From Favolaschia claudopus (Eukaryota > Basidiomycota > Agaricomycetes > Agaricales > Mycenaceae): 64,000 bases of DNA. The stretch lies in NCBI GenBank assembly GCA_037176885.1, contig JAWWNJ010000042.1, forward strand, positions 1,240,001 to 1,304,000. Direction: 5' to 3'. Of this stretch, positions 48,512 through 60,584 are shown piece after piece; within the stretch, counting starts at the first letter, position 1; the number at the start of each line of letters is the position of its first letter. Position numbers and translations under genes: made by a program. A model generated the notes under the pieces. It saw only the letters and a list, made by a program, of their open reading frames with translations. It did no database searches and had not been told where the DNA came from.

Positions 48512-51393
48512 TTATGAAGCCTCCTTCTTTGATTTGGAACGCGTGCCATAGTCAGAAGTCACAGGGTTTGGTTTGAAGGCCTGGAGTCCAGCTCAGGAAG
48601 CGTATCATCAAGCTAAAGACTACTCACCGCTCTCGCTAGCTTCGGCGCAGGTCTGGATTCCTTCTTTCTCGGCTTCTTCAATTTGACCTGGACGTAGCTC
48701 AGTATTGGTAAAGAAATACGAAAAATTACCTCTTCAAAATCAGCCGGAGAAAGCTTGAATCCATTGGGCGGTGAAGATGTCGCCTTTTCTGATTTGGATT
48801 TGGGCACAACAGGCTTTGGCTGCTAGAGAAAAGCGAGCGGTAGTCAGCAAGAATCCTGCAGAAGTTTGGTTGAACACGTTACCGGTCTCGGTCGACGTTC
48901 TTGCGGCAGGGAAAGATATGTCTCGTCCGGGTTCAGAAGTTTGGATGCCTTGATATTTCGGTGGTGTAGAGCGTCAAGAACAGGGTCGTCGTCGTCGTCC
49001 GCTTGCGTAAGATCACCGTAGTCCTGGCTTTGATCGCGGTGAAAGTTAGCATCTTCGAAATCGCAGTCCATATCAAGCGCCATAAGTAATGTAGCAGTAT
49101 GCGGTGCAAGAACGAAGGAAATGAAGTCGTCCAGTTCTATGAGCTCGCAGTCTGGATCACATTCGTCGAAAGCTTCGGGGTTGTCTTCGATGATCGAATC
49201 CAGAGTATGATAAAGGTTCGCGGCGAGGCTGTCTGCTTCTGAAGCCATGATGCGTTTCAAGGTGGATTGAACGAGCAGGGACCCTTTTGGGCCATAGCTA
49301 CGCGATGTGAGAGATTGTAAAACAAAACTGATGGACGCAAAGTGCTTACAATCCACAGCGCGCTTGCAGGAGCGCATTAGTATAGTCTTTTTTGGACGAA
49401 GCTTTTGAAAAAGCGTATATGTTGCTATCGATGCACTCCAGGAATGTTGTCCAGATCGCTGACTCCTCGAGCGTTTCCTTATCGGTGATCATTGCCAAGA
49501 TGTCGGGCGCGTGTTTCAGTATTCGGGAGTGAATGAGATTCCAGTCAATCGTTACTGGCCAGTGGTGTTTTTCTGCGAGAGAAACGAGGTATTCGTGATT
49601 CAATTGCTTTTTGATGGTGCTGCAGATCTCAAGCTCAAGCCAGTTAACACCAGTTCCAGTCTCGCCGACTTCGTTGATCAAAGCTTGTCGGCGTTCGAAA
49701 AGCCCGAGGATTTGAGTGTTGGGTTCGTTCGGCAGCAGATCGTCGCAGGGAAGAGAGGGACAAGAAGGTGGCAGATCAGACCATTGAAGCGGTGTGGGTT
49801 CTTCTTCCTCGGAGTCTTCGAGGTGGGGCGGCAAGACGGTCTTGACCTGCGAAAATCAGAGACGTTCGTGGAAATGGTCAGACTCACTTTCTTGATCAGC
49901 GGGGGGCTATCGGGCTCTTTCTTCGCTTTACGTTTGATACCATGCTCTTGTTTTTTCTGCGGATGACGTGTCCTTCAGTTCCCCAAATTGCAAAGAGATA
50001 TACTTAGAATACACACTGTAGTTTTGGGTTCCTTAATTTTCGGTGCAGGACCGGAAGCGTCATTAGTGCAAGCGGCTCACAGCCAAAACAATAGCACGAC
50101 ATACGCGCTTTCTCTCATTCTCCTTGTCATCGCCCTCGGCTTCCTGTCTTGCTCCCTCTGAAGTAGTCTGCTGTATTTACTCTTCGTTAGCACGGGCTTT
50201 GAATGCTCTGTGTGAGTCTAGAAAGCGTACCTGCTTGGGTTTTTTAGTTGGCTTCGTTTCGTCATCTTTATTTCCTTCGACTTTCTTCTTTCCAGCATCG
50301 TTCTAGCGGATGAATAACCACTCAGAGAAAACATTCGCCACGAAAACAGCGGTGAAACTCACAGGCTTTCCCAACTTACGCGCCGATTTCGGCTCCTCCT
50401 CCTCCTCCGAATCATCTACTACTTGTCTCGCCCGCTTCCTCACTGCACCTTTAGCCTGTTTCGGTCAAGACGATGATTTGGAGTCAGAAAGGGTTATGAA
50501 GATGGGTACATACCTTAATTTGCGTCTCGGACATAGCCTATGTCAACATTCTAAGCATGCAAGACTGATAAAAGAGAGATTGCAACGGACCTGCTTGCCT
50601 TTCGATGGTTTCTCCTCCAGCTCCTCCGAGTCCGAGTCCGATTCAACCCGCGCACGCTTCGCCCTGCGGCGAACCTGGACCTTCGCCTTCTTTTCCTCCT
50701 CCTCCTCGCCAGCCTCCGTGTCGTCCCCATCAGAATTGCTCTCCAAACTTCCGCCTGCTTTTCTCAGGTCCTCTTTCTCTGCCTCCTTTTCCAGCTTATC
50801 CCGGACTCGACGGCGCGATCGTGCGTTTGTAAGATACTTTGTCATGATGTCTTTAATCGGCCAATACCCTGCAAATCTTCTAAAAAATGCATATTTCCCG
50901 GCGATCTGAGGAGAAAATGAGTAGTAATAGGCAGTCAAGAGGAAGGACGCACGATCTCCATTGCTCTATCAACCACTCCGGGCTGTTGTTTGGATATTGT
51001 CTTCTGTAAATTGAGGTGGACTGCAACTTCGTCTTCGACAATTTGCTTTCCGAAAGAATGATGAAATTAAACTTTCGTGAAACTGGATGAGAAAACGCAC
51101 ATATAGCCGATTATATCGCTCGTCATCGTCCTCGAGGCCCATGGCTTCTTGAACGTTGTAGCCAGAGCCCGTACCTGCGTCTCCTTTCGGCTTTGGTATA
51201 AGCTTTCGACGCTCAGGTGCTGCCTTCTTCGCAAACTGCGCGTTCTCGCGATTGAGACGTGCTGATGGGAACTGGATTCAGGGAAGGGGAGGCCTTGCAT
51301 GAAGACCTTACCAATTTCCTTATCCTTCCGTTTATTGTCCTCCTGAAGCTGCTTGAGGGTCTCTGCTGCGGTGATCTTCTTCTTCAGATTCAT
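48512..51393 (-). CDS. RTC4-like domain protein carried by the CACTA element
   Basis: A multi-exon gene starting MNLKKKITAAETLKQLQEDN at 51393. The N-terminal half is charged and low in complexity (KLEKEAEKEDLRKAGG, VVDDSEEEEEPKSARK, KKQEHGIKRKAKKEPD) with several basic nuclear-signal-like clusters. The C-terminal part (about 49834-48950) reads LPPHLEDSEEEE, HPWPVTIDW-like sequence, GFYGPKGSLLVQSTL across an intron, and DDFISFVLAPHTATLLMALDM. This order resembles the RTC4-like domain of fungal proteins, named after yeast Restriction of Telomere Capping 4, whose biochemical role is unclear. The last exon ends ...SKSKKEAS at 48512. It lies 243 bp downstream of the transposase gene on the same strand. 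It may be an accessory DNA-binding protein of the element (inference). Confidence 0.65.
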
Positions 51394-51417
51394 GGTCGGT
51401 GGAGGAAGAGGAGAGGA

Positions 51418-51462
51418 GAGTCACGGTCACATGATCGCGGTGTCACAGTTATGTCATAGGTG
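51418..51462. promoter_or_regulatory. GTCAC/TGTCAC motif cluster upstream of the RTC4-like gene
   Basis: GTCACGGTCACATGATC and GGTGTCACAGTTATGTCAT lie within 45 bp, just upstream of the start at 51393. Similar GTCACA/TGTGAC clusters occur near 30445-30662, 34045-34085, 47835 and 57928-57958, mostly in gene-flanking DNA of the two elements. A binding-site role is inferred only from the recurrence. Confidence 0.3.
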
Positions 51463-51635
51463 ATCGTGAATTGATTGAGCTCAATGTTTAGAATTTCTGC
51501 CTAACTTCTTGCATGTTGGCGCTGTGAATTTTCAAGAGTAGGATATCAATCAATTTCTCTTGCAGGCCTCGTAAATTATCTCTCAGTTCAACGGCCAATC
51601 ATATAATTACAATGCATCAACGACAAGACAAATGT

Positions 51636-54600
51636 TTAATCTTCAACATCACCTCCCTCTTCCTCGACGAACAGGGGACGAATGAGACCACCGGTTCGGT
51701 CAACAATATACCACCGCGCTCTGGCCTCTATCCGGCCAACCACGGCTACCACACACTGCAGATCATCGACAATTGGCTCGCCAATCTCTCGATACTTGAC
51801 AATTTCGACGGCGGCATCTTTTCCTCCAGTGTTCGTGCAAGGCCTGATTAGCGCAAGAAGTCGCTTCTTTCCAGATAGCATGCCCAGAGCCTTTGTCTTG
51901 GGCAGGTTACATACAAGGATTCGTTCGAGCCGCCCATAGGAGATTTGTTCAACCCATTTATCAGCCAAGGTACGACGCACTTGAATTTCATACTTCAAAC
52001 CATCAGTATGATAAATTTGCGAGCAGCTAGAAACTCACGCGGACGAAAGACATATTTCGTTCGGCTATGGATCCATCTCCACATGCTGATGTGCTACGAA
52101 TCGAGTCGCCGTCAATAATGCGAAGTTTGCCGAAACTTGGAATGATCTCCGGTATATGTTGAAGTATATCATTCGTTCGTTTACCAAGGATATTCCCCAA
52201 ATACTTCGCGATTTTCTTCCGAATATTCAGCTCAGGCCTATATTCGCGCTTGTAGGGCGGTAACAAGATCGCCTGAGGATCTGGTAATGTTCGAAGTTAA
52301 TAATTTCCTGAAGGCAAAAAAGAAATTATAAACATACAATCGTCGTGAGTGTATCCCTCTCCGTCTCCGTGTGGTGGATTAGAAAGTTCGCTCTCCAGGT
52401 CATATCTAGCATTCAACTGTTCAAGATAAGCTGTACGAAGGACGATGTTATTCAAGTTAGCCCATGGCATTTTCTTCGAGCGTAGACCGGACTGGAGAAT
52501 GCCGCAGTAGCGCTCCATGAAAAAAGTCCACGTTGTCCAAGATGGGCCGCAGAACAAGATGTCGTCGGCAATGTGGAGCAGACCGTGAATGGTGAGTGTG
52601 CAGGCTGAAAGTCGTGATTCTGAATATTGATAATAGTACCTGTAGATAGTGAGCAATTACCGAAATCAAGTCTTAAATTAAACTCACTCCTCGTATTTAT
52701 GAACCCAGTTTATAATATTCTGCCTCAACTCTTCGACCTGTGTTTTCGTGGAGGTGAAACGGAGACAAGCTTTGATGATATCGGAGAATTGACAAAGGTG
52801 AACATGATATTTTGGGTCGGGAAACCGATCTTTCAAGAGAATGGGGGCGAGGTAGACAAACCAGAAAGCCCATGCCTCGGCGGTGTAGTACGCTGGATTG
52901 GCACCGAGAAGCCGGACGAAATCAGCGGGTAGATGCTCCACTGCAGCGGCGGTTTCCTGCCAGATTTCGTCCCAGACATCCTCCGCAATTTCGTAGTCTT
53001 CGGAACCTGTATCTAATCCCTTGAAAATGCCTCTCCACAGTTTTACCAGATTTTGAACATCGTTTTCGAAAAAAATGTGCATGGCATCCCAGGGGCGTGA
53101 TCGTGGATAGTCCATGGAAGCAACACGTCGAAGGGCAGGGCGGCCCTTCATGCCATGAGCCTTTGCGAGGCGATTCTTCGCGTTTGCAGCAGCGCGGGTG
53201 TCGCCCAAGTCTGTGTCAATCTCGTCAAACCGTTCCATCTCTGCATCCAACTTTTCTTGTGACCGCGGCGGCAAGTCCTCCGGATCCCAATAATTCCCGT
53301 CGGGCCAGCGCAGAGGTACGTAGTAAAGTTTTTCGCCTCCAGTGACATTGCGCACACCGCGTATCTCACACGAACGGCATGGACAAAGGCTGTTATGCCC
53401 CTTGATGTTCATGCTTTTCTCGATAGCAATGATATCTCCCATTTCGAAGAGGTTGTATCCGCGCAGCATGAAGAAACTGCGAGTCTTCGCATTGTAGGTT
53501 CGGACTCCGTGGGCTAGCGCGGCGCACTCGTTGTCGTATGGAACGAGAAAGCTGTAGGCATCTTTAGGAGGATGTGGGCCGGGAATGACACCAGCCGACA
53601 TGAGCCCCCCGTCAAGCGGATTCGAGTGGGTGCGAACTTCGGGTTTGATACAATAATTCTTGACAAGAATAGGAGTTGCGGAGGGTCCTCCGCGCTGGCG
53701 CTTGTAGAGAAGGTACGAGTCCATGCAGACTCCGAGGCAGATGTCGTATTTGTTGGAGAAGTATTTATGGGGAAGAGTTTTGCCGTCAACCACAACGTAC
53801 TGTTCGCAGAGGTTTCGGTAGTGTTCGCCATCGAAGACGTCAGATATTTGATCGGGAATATGAACGTAGTTAGCGCGATAGAGTAACCGTTCGATGGATT
53901 TGGGGCTTTGGAAAAAGCCTTGCAGGCGGGGAATGATGGGGATATAGCAGAACATTCGACGTGATTTTCCGGAAGCAGTGAACCGGGCGTTGTCACAATA
54001 ATTACATTCCGTGAGTTCTGCGTACACAGCGGTATACGCCATGCACGAGTTCACGCAGCAGTCAAACCACATGGGCTCAACGCCCGAGAGGATGGCCATG
54101 CGATGGAACATCACCCACTCGGAGCTCAAATCCATCTTATGTGAAAACGAGTAGACCATGAGGTTGTATGCAGCGCGTGGCATTTTCGATACCAACTTGA
54201 GTTTGAACGCGCGAACATTGTCACGATCTCGGTCACTCAATGTCGCGTTGCCTGAAAATGAGTCAATCCTTCACACTGCGCTGATTTTTTGAAGAGGAAG
54301 AACGAACGGGCTTCCCACAGTCTAGTCTCGACTTCGGAATCACGATGATATTCCATCTTTCTAACTACGAATAGAGTAAAGAAATTGATTCTGTGAAACT
54401 GAGGAAGAACATACACTCGTGTAGCGACGACAACTCTTCATCAGCTCCTAGCATCTCGTCTAATTGTTGTAGCATTTCTTCATGAGTAAGTGGGACGTCA
54501 AGGTCTTGAAATTCGTCGAATTCAGCCCATGGATCAGCATCTGAGCCGCTTGCAGAGGGGAAGTCGAGTTCCGACGGGATGGACGAGTCGTCGGAACTCG

Positions 54601-54937
54601 CCGAGTCGATGTCCATTGCATCGCTGGCCGAATGAGCAGCATCAGAGTCCGAGCGCTGATCCATGTCGACATCAGGCAACGGGGAGTGCAGCGGCAAGCG
54701 GGGTGACAATGAAGGATTACTATCGACATCTTCCGATAGTTCGGAATCATCGTCAGAATCCGTGAGACCGGGCTCAGGAGAAACAGAGGGTTGAATGGAA
54801 GCTTTAGGAACCTTGCGCTTGTGCCGGCGCCGTCCACGTTCAGTGAGAAGCTTGCCACAAGTTGGCTTGCAGAAGCAATATTTTCTCTTCTCTTTTTTTT
54901 TCTTCTCCTTGGATTTGTTCTCTTTCTTGGGCGCCAT
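51636..54937 (-). CDS. Tnp2-like CACTA/EnSpm transposase
   Basis: The start at 54937 reads MAPKKENKSKEKKKKEK. A Cys-rich unit (YCFCKPTCGKLL...RRRHKRK) and an acidic Ser/Asp linker follow. A large exon (54240-52684) holds the transposase core: CVNSCMAYTAVYAELTECNYC, KYDICLGVCMDSYLLYK, SAGVIPGPHPPKDAYSFL, FFMLRGYNLFEMGDIIA and KSMNIKGHNSLCPCRSCEI. This order (Asp-containing segment, IPGPxxPKD, KGHNxxxPCRxC) is that of Transposase family Tnp2 proteins. Later exons read LTIHGLLHIADDILFCGPSW and IVDDLQCVVAVVGRIEARAR, and the protein ends ...EEEGGDVED at 51636. About 1,050 residues, normal for fungal members, with no internal stops seen. It is expected to cut the element at the CACTG ends. Confidence 0.85.
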
Positions 54938-55259
54938 TAGATCGAGCGAGGTGCTCGCAGAATGAATGAGTCAAATGCTCAAAGATCGTTTTTGAGCCGG
55001 AGAGTCGCCGAATCAGTAGAAGAATAGTAGTGGAAGACTGAAGCAGTAATCAGAGATCTCAGGAATGCTGCTGCTGCGGCGAGAGGTCGACAGACGGAGA
55101 ACGGCGAGTGAGCGGAAGAAGAGAAGAGGAAGAAGCCATCAACTCGCATAAACAACCGGCAATAGTTGCGCCAGAGACGGCAAACAGTGCCGAAAATGAT
55201 TGATTTGTCTGATCTGATCACTACAAGTGGTGCCGACTGTGCGGGTATCAAGTGAAACG

Positions 55260-55438
55260 TCGTGCCGACGAGTTTCCCGGAACCCACTCGCAGCAAGTAG
55301 ATTTATGCCAAGTGGGTCGAGCCCACTCGGGTTGAGTAGGTCAAAACCTACTCAGATCCAAACCTACTCATGCGGAGTAGGGAATGCTCAGTCCGAGTAG
55401 GTCCCTACTCGGCCCAAGTAGGTTTTCTCCCCACAGTC
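55260..55438. repeat. CACTA right subterminal repeats and terminus
   Basis: A mirror-side array of the same unit (CCCACTCGGGTTGAGTAGG, CCGAGTAGGTCCCTACTCGG and others) ends in CTCCCCACAGTC. It is shorter than the left array, with about eight units. Confidence 0.85.
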
Positions 55439-57177
55439 GACCATGTCCTCGTCTTCGTTGGCGTCGGCTTCATCCATTGTGATGTCCTAACAGGCGAGTG
55501 AAAATGAAAACAAGCTCCCAATAAATGTAGTAAATCGACATACTGCATCGGAGTTACCAGCGTCGGAGCCACCGGACTCGTCCGAGTCCGAGTCCTCCGA
55601 GTACTCTGTGGGGAGGTCGTGGTCGAGGTCATCGTCCGTGTCATATGTCACGCCTCGCAGCGGAAGGTTTGGACCATTGGGTTTCAGGGCGATGAACACA
55701 ATCTTCTTGTAACGAGGCCCAGATTGGCGGATATTGGAGTCACGAAGAGCGCTGCGAAGTCGTCAGACTCACACTGAATATCAGAACACATGAGGACTTA
55801 CATTTTGAGCGCAGTGACATCGTAAACCTCACGCTTGAGAGTACGAAGGATGCGAGGGATCCCCGGGATAGGAGTCAAATTTTTGTTGCGGTCCATTCGC
55901 ATCTTTCGAGTTGTGGCGAGGAGGCGGAAACCATACTGCTTGATCTCGGGGAGGTGAGAATAAGCGATTTGAATCTTGGTTTCGATGTCGTGGACACTGT
56001 CATCGGAGGTGAACATAATCTCTTGAACGTACTGCCGCTCTTCGAACAGTCGAAGGCTGATCAACGAAAGTCAGGCAATCACGAGGGGAGGGGGGGGAAA
56101 GAACGACATACGAATAAGCACTTGGGACAGAACATATTCCGCGGTTGACATCTTTGTTCATCGGGATGAATAGCATGCAGTAGTTGAGAATTTTGGCGAG
56201 CTTGGGTCGAATATTGCGAGCAGGGGAAGGGGATGCACGCCGTTTGCGCTTCCGATTTTTGTCTCGAGTGAGGTCTGCTTCAAGCTGGGCCTAAAAACAC
56301 GCTCAAGGCGACTGAATCTGACTTCACAGAACTCAACACACCTTTAGCGCAGGATGAAAGATCTTCTTCGCCCCGTCACTTGGTCTATTCGCCGCCTGAC
56401 TTAGTCCCGATCCGGACGCAATACCGCCCATGGCAGCCGAGAGGTCCCGAGTGCGACTGCCTGCGAGGTTTCTGAAGGCAGATGGTGCGGCCGTCGATCC
56501 TTGAAGGCCGGCATGGCTTGAACGGGTAGATGCCTCTGGGCGCGAATTAAACATGGTGTTGGCAGTCGCAGACCCAGCCTTCGAAGTGCGCCAAAAGTGA
56601 GTACAGATCAAGTTGAAATTGAGCGGAACCAGGACGTACTGAATATCCGGAGCCGAATGTAGACTGTGTTGTGTGAGGGATAGAAGTAAAAGTGCTCTGC
56701 AATGAAATGAGAAATTCGAAAACCAAAGAGGAAGGCAAGTGAACGAACCTGCGGTATTGGATTAGATGCACTAGAAAACACACCAGCCTGTGGCGGTTGA
56801 GCTTGAGAGGGGATGGGATTCGGAGTAGGGACAGGATTGGGCGCCTCAATAACGGGTCAATAAAATGATATACAGGATATACAGTCGGCACACATACCGC
56901 AGGCGCCGTAGTAGTAGACGAACTTGTGGGTCCATGGTTTGAACCCTGGGTGAGCATGGTCAGATAAATCATTCCGCGAATGAATATGCCTTCTTACCTG
57001 GGTCGGAACATTCGAACGCCGGTAGTGCTGGGAGCCCTTGCAACTACAAAGTCCGCAGCGGGTTCGGGCAATGGACATACCCGGCTGGAAGTCGTCGGGG
57101 AGTTCGAAAAGGCCACACCCGAACTCGCACCCGCGATTGTTGCACTCAGCAAGGTCGTCTAGGGAAAGATCTCTCAT

Positions 57178-58381
57178 CGCGGATGAGAGAGAAGGGAAAA
57201 AAACGAGAAAAAAGAGCGAGAGAAAGAACAAATGAGAAGAGAATTGAGGGGAAAGGAGAGAGGGAGACAAGAAAAAAAGTGATTGATCGACTTATAGAAT
57301 AGAACGAAACCGAACGCACGAGAAGACGGAAGAATGATCACCTTTTTTTTGCCAAGGAGAAAATCTCCACATGCATCTCTTATCGCCAGGCATGGATGGT
57401 TACGCCGGATCGCCGCAAAATTGGGATTCCAGTGGAGTCTTGCATTAGGCGACAGAATATTTGGATAGATCTGCGTAGCCTCGGTTCATACGCTTTCGAA
57501 GCTTTGAAACCTGATGATTTAAAACTCCGATTATTAGCTGTTGTTTGAATGCAGTTCACCTCAATGTGCGGATTCTCTTTCTTTGAATTTTCCAAGTTGT
57601 AATCAATGCATTAGTACAAGAACTATGAGCTCTGAAACACAGAAGGAGAACAGAATAGCCAGAATAGCGTCAGACAGAGTACTGAGTCGGCAGAGAAGCC
57701 AGCACAGATAAAACAAGAGCGTCTGGCAAGCGTCTGGGTAGCAGCCTTCAAGTAGGCGAGATCAATCCTGATGGCATGGATTCTATACAAGGGCAAGCAG
57801 TTGCGATCAGTGTAGTAGCCTAAAGTGTGGCGCCAAGATTCCGTGTTACCCAGTCCCGACCCAGATTTCGAGCAGAGGCTAATGAATTCAAGAGCAAGCT
57901 GCGATAGTGATAGATCGTGGGACGTGGCAGAGTGACTGATGTGACATTCATGTCACACTTTTTCCTTTGACTGCGAGATTTATCAAGGAATGTGACTTGT
58001 GGATAGCTGAAATGCTGTTGAAGGCCTTTTACTATACCAAGGATCTCGTCTATGTGCACCATATCCGTTAGCCCAGCAACCTTGGGTGGCTACAGCCTCT
58101 TCACCGTATAGGATCAGTGCCGGCTGAGTCTCCGCAACATTGTCATACAGGACAGTCATTTTAACATGTGCGCTGTGGGAGCAACGGAGAAGTTTCCGCA
58201 GATCTGGCTTTGTAGGGCGCCGTAGATCCCTGTATCTTCCGCTTCTTCACGGAATAACGTGAATTTCTTACAGTAATCCAGGAGGTGGTCTGAGTAAGGC
58301 GGCGAAAAATGCCCGCACGATCTGCGCAAATCATCGGCACATTCGTTTCGAGCAGTCACATCTTTTCAGCCATCAAGGTAA
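57178..58381. other. Intergenic region between gene C and the integrase
   Basis: It contains the presumed promoter of gene C, the 3-prime flank of the integrase gene, and a GTGACATTCATGTCAC palindrome near 57938-57953. No gene was recognised. Confidence 0.5.
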
Positions 58382-60036
58382 TCAAGGTGCCTCGCCACCA
58401 AGTACAGAGATCATACGAACAACAGCCTCACAATAAACCTCAATCCCCCAATTTCCATCGTCCCGGCCGCAATCAAAATCCCCAAGCAGCTCTGCAGCAG
58501 CAGCAAGGTCTTCATCCCCATTTACAAGGATCCCCCCTGCCCGCTCTTCTGCCGTTCCTGTGGGTTGTTCCGCGCGTTCGAGCGGCTCATCAAGCCCAGA
58601 AGGAGGGAGTGGAGCATCTCCGTCAAACCCATACAGTGGATCGGAAGCAGCATTCAAATCATCCCCGGGATCCCCAGTCCAGTACCCACGTGTGATAGCA
58701 GCGGTCCGGCTGAGCTCGTAGATAGCGATTGGAGTCTTGTCGTGCTGGGTGCGGAGACGGTGATGGTTCCACGCATCGCGCGCGCGGTCGAGCGCTGCCT
58801 GAATTCGAGGCTGAAAGACCAGAAATAAACACGCACTGTGAACAGGATTTTCCATGTCCAACAGGTCGTTCTGTTCGAGATAATCGAAGATTTGACGGAA
58901 TGTCTCTAGCGCGTCCTTGCGAATATCACGCCAGAGACGCTCAATGCGTACATTGTGGCGGGAGCTGGAGGGGATTAAGTTGTTATATTGATACACAGAT
59001 ATTGGAATGGCTCACCGTCCCCTGAGATATGCGCGGTGGAGGATCCCCCAGTACAAGATCATGAGGCGCTCAACTTCGTTGTTCTCAGTGCCAAAGTCTC
59101 CCCGCATCCGGCTAGGCCATCCAAAAACAGCAACTGCAGCTCGGAAAAGCTCCGCTACTGTTGCCATTCTCTTGTTGGAGCAACAAGCCAGATAGATGAT
59201 AAGCCGCGAATGGCCATCGACGCAGCCGTGTACATAGAATCCCCAAGGACGCAGTTTTTCATTGCCGTCCTGGTGCCACAGTGCATTGGAGCCGCGCACT
59301 TTGTAGACACGACGCTTGATTATACCGGCCCACCTGTAATTAGATGAGCATTTTGATTTGTTAGATTGGAAAAGAAGGAAAGAAAGTAAAATAGAAACAT
59401 CGAAATGTACCTAACAAGGACACCGATCTCGTCAACTCTCCTCAAACTATCTTGAACACGAAGGCGAGGAAGGTGGATTCCCCGAGCCTCCAGATGACCG
59501 GAAACTATCACAGAGCCAACAAACGGATGCGCCAACGAGATTTCGGCGACGATCTCGTCGAGTGCGTCGTCAGTGATTTCTGTGAAGGCCCGCCGAGCGG
59601 TGGGGATGCCAGCCCTTTCGAATTGGCGCCAAATTGTCGTCCGATTGACACCAAGAGCAGCAGCGATTTCTTCATATGTATTTCCTAGGTCATGGAGGAG
59701 GCGAGCGCGGGGCAGGTCAAGTACATAGCTGGGGCGTCCAGGGCGCCCAGTCCGAAGTCTAGCATGAGTGGTGTTGGCTGGAGGAGGTGGGTTGGTGATG
59801 AAATCCTCGAGAGGAGCCAGCAGTTTGTCGACATCGGCCAGGAGGGTCTCACGAATCTCTTCTGTGACAGAGAAGTCTTCGAGTACGACGACGATTTGGC
59901 GCACGGCTCCAAGCTGATGCGCGCTGCGCTCGACGGCGGGAAGTTCAGCGTTGGGAAGAGAGTCAATGATGAACTGTGCTTGCACACAGATGTTATGAGC
60001 CTCCAGGAGGAATGTATGGACCGCGTCGTTGGTCAT
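58382..60036 (-). CDS. rve-like DDE integrase/transposase, likely mobiliser of the giant element
   Basis: The start at 60036 reads MTNDAVHTFLLEAHN. The N-terminal region is helical. Around residues 110-170 are a Gly/Arg-rich hinge (TGRPGRPSYVLD) and a helix-turn-helix-like segment (TYEEIAAALGVNRTTIWRQF). Exon 2 carries the catalytic core: WHQDGNEKLRPWGFYVHG, VDGHSRLIIYLACC, then MRGDFGTENNEV. Exon 3 gives RHNVRIERLWRDI. I read the triad as Asp of WHQD, Asp of GDFGTEN and Glu of IERLW, as in rve-type integrase cores. The Gly/Asp/Glu-rich tail ends ...SVLGGEAP at 58382. Two introns join in frame. It lies about 550 bp inside the right terminal repeat, the place expected for an element's own transposase. 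The related protein family occurs widely in basidiomycetes (from memory). No inactivating change was seen. Confidence 0.8.
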
Positions 60037-60584
60037 AGTGGGAGAGTAGAGGCAGAATAGATATGAAGACGATTGGATTGAGATCAAGATTGATGATGAT
60101 CAGATTAAAATCGGATCGGTCCGGAACGGTGAACCGACTTACCTACTCGTGCTTGGCTGTGGGACCTACAATTAATGTGGGAGGTGTCCTTTTTTCTCCG
60201 CTGCTACAAGCTGTGTATTTTTGTTTCAAGCTGAAATTGCTGCGCGTTTTTTTTGCCCTGTTGATAGGGTGTTTGTTTTTTCTTTTTCGGTCTGGAGGGT
60301 GGGGGCTTTTTTCTGCCAAGGCGTTAAACGTGAAGTTTGAGGCTGAGCACTTGGGACAAAAATTCAACGTGTGTGTTTTTTCCTTGATGCGTGTGTGAGA
60401 GGGTCAAAATCTGCGGGCAGCAGTTTAAATGCTGTAGTTTAGTAGCCGTGAAGTTTTGGGGCACAGTAGAGAGGTGTGTCTTTTTGTTGTTTGGGGTGTG
60501 TTTTTTTGAGACAAGGTGCGTATATTTCGATCGAAATTGACCATAATTATGCAACAGTATTACCCCCAAACAAAAACACCCAAT
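60037..60584. other. Integrase upstream region and inner right end
   Basis: T-rich on the plus strand, with G/T runs (GTGTGTTTTTTTGAG and similar). GCGCAC-like motifs recur toward the terminal repeat, for example AAGGTGCGTA near 60514. The integrase promoter must lie here. No gene was seen. Confidence 0.5.

Larger units (their letters stand above)
44666..55438. mobile_element. CACTA/EnSpm-type transposon, 10.8 kb
   Basis: Its termini are CACTGTGGGGAG on the left and the inverted CTCCCCACAGTC on the right, with 4-bp target duplications (GACC). Behind both ends are dense short subterminal repeats built on CTACTCGG/CCGAGTAG. It carries two minus-strand genes, a Tnp2-like transposase (51636-54937) and an RTC4-like domain protein (48512-51393), plus about 3.8 kb of repeats and noncoding DNA on the left. 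It sits in an exon of gene C, and the flanking exon halves rejoin in frame if it is removed. Both genes look intact, so the copy may still be autonomous. Confidence 0.88.
44414..57177 (-). pseudogene. Uncharacterised Cys-rich/charged protein (element gene C), split by the CACTA element
   Basis: The minus-strand start at 57177 reads MRDLSLDDLAECNNRGCEFG. An N-terminal Cys cluster follows (CNNRGCEFGC...RCGLCSCKGSQH), probably a small zinc-binding unit. Later come Pro/Ser-rich exons, a basic region (RDKNRKRKRRASPS), a more folded-looking part (LRLFEERQYVQEIMFTSDDS, QYGFRLLATTRKMRMDRN) and an acidic tail (YDTDDDLDHDLPTEYSEDSD). At 55443 the exon ...NEDEDMV is cut by the CACTA element. The reading frame resumes at 44661 with SGTPTNFK, followed by two more exons ending ...SRAEIVRY at 44414. 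As it stands, the frame runs into a stop within the CACTA right end. No family was recognised. Its position beside the integrase gene suggests an original gene of the giant element. Confidence 0.65.
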
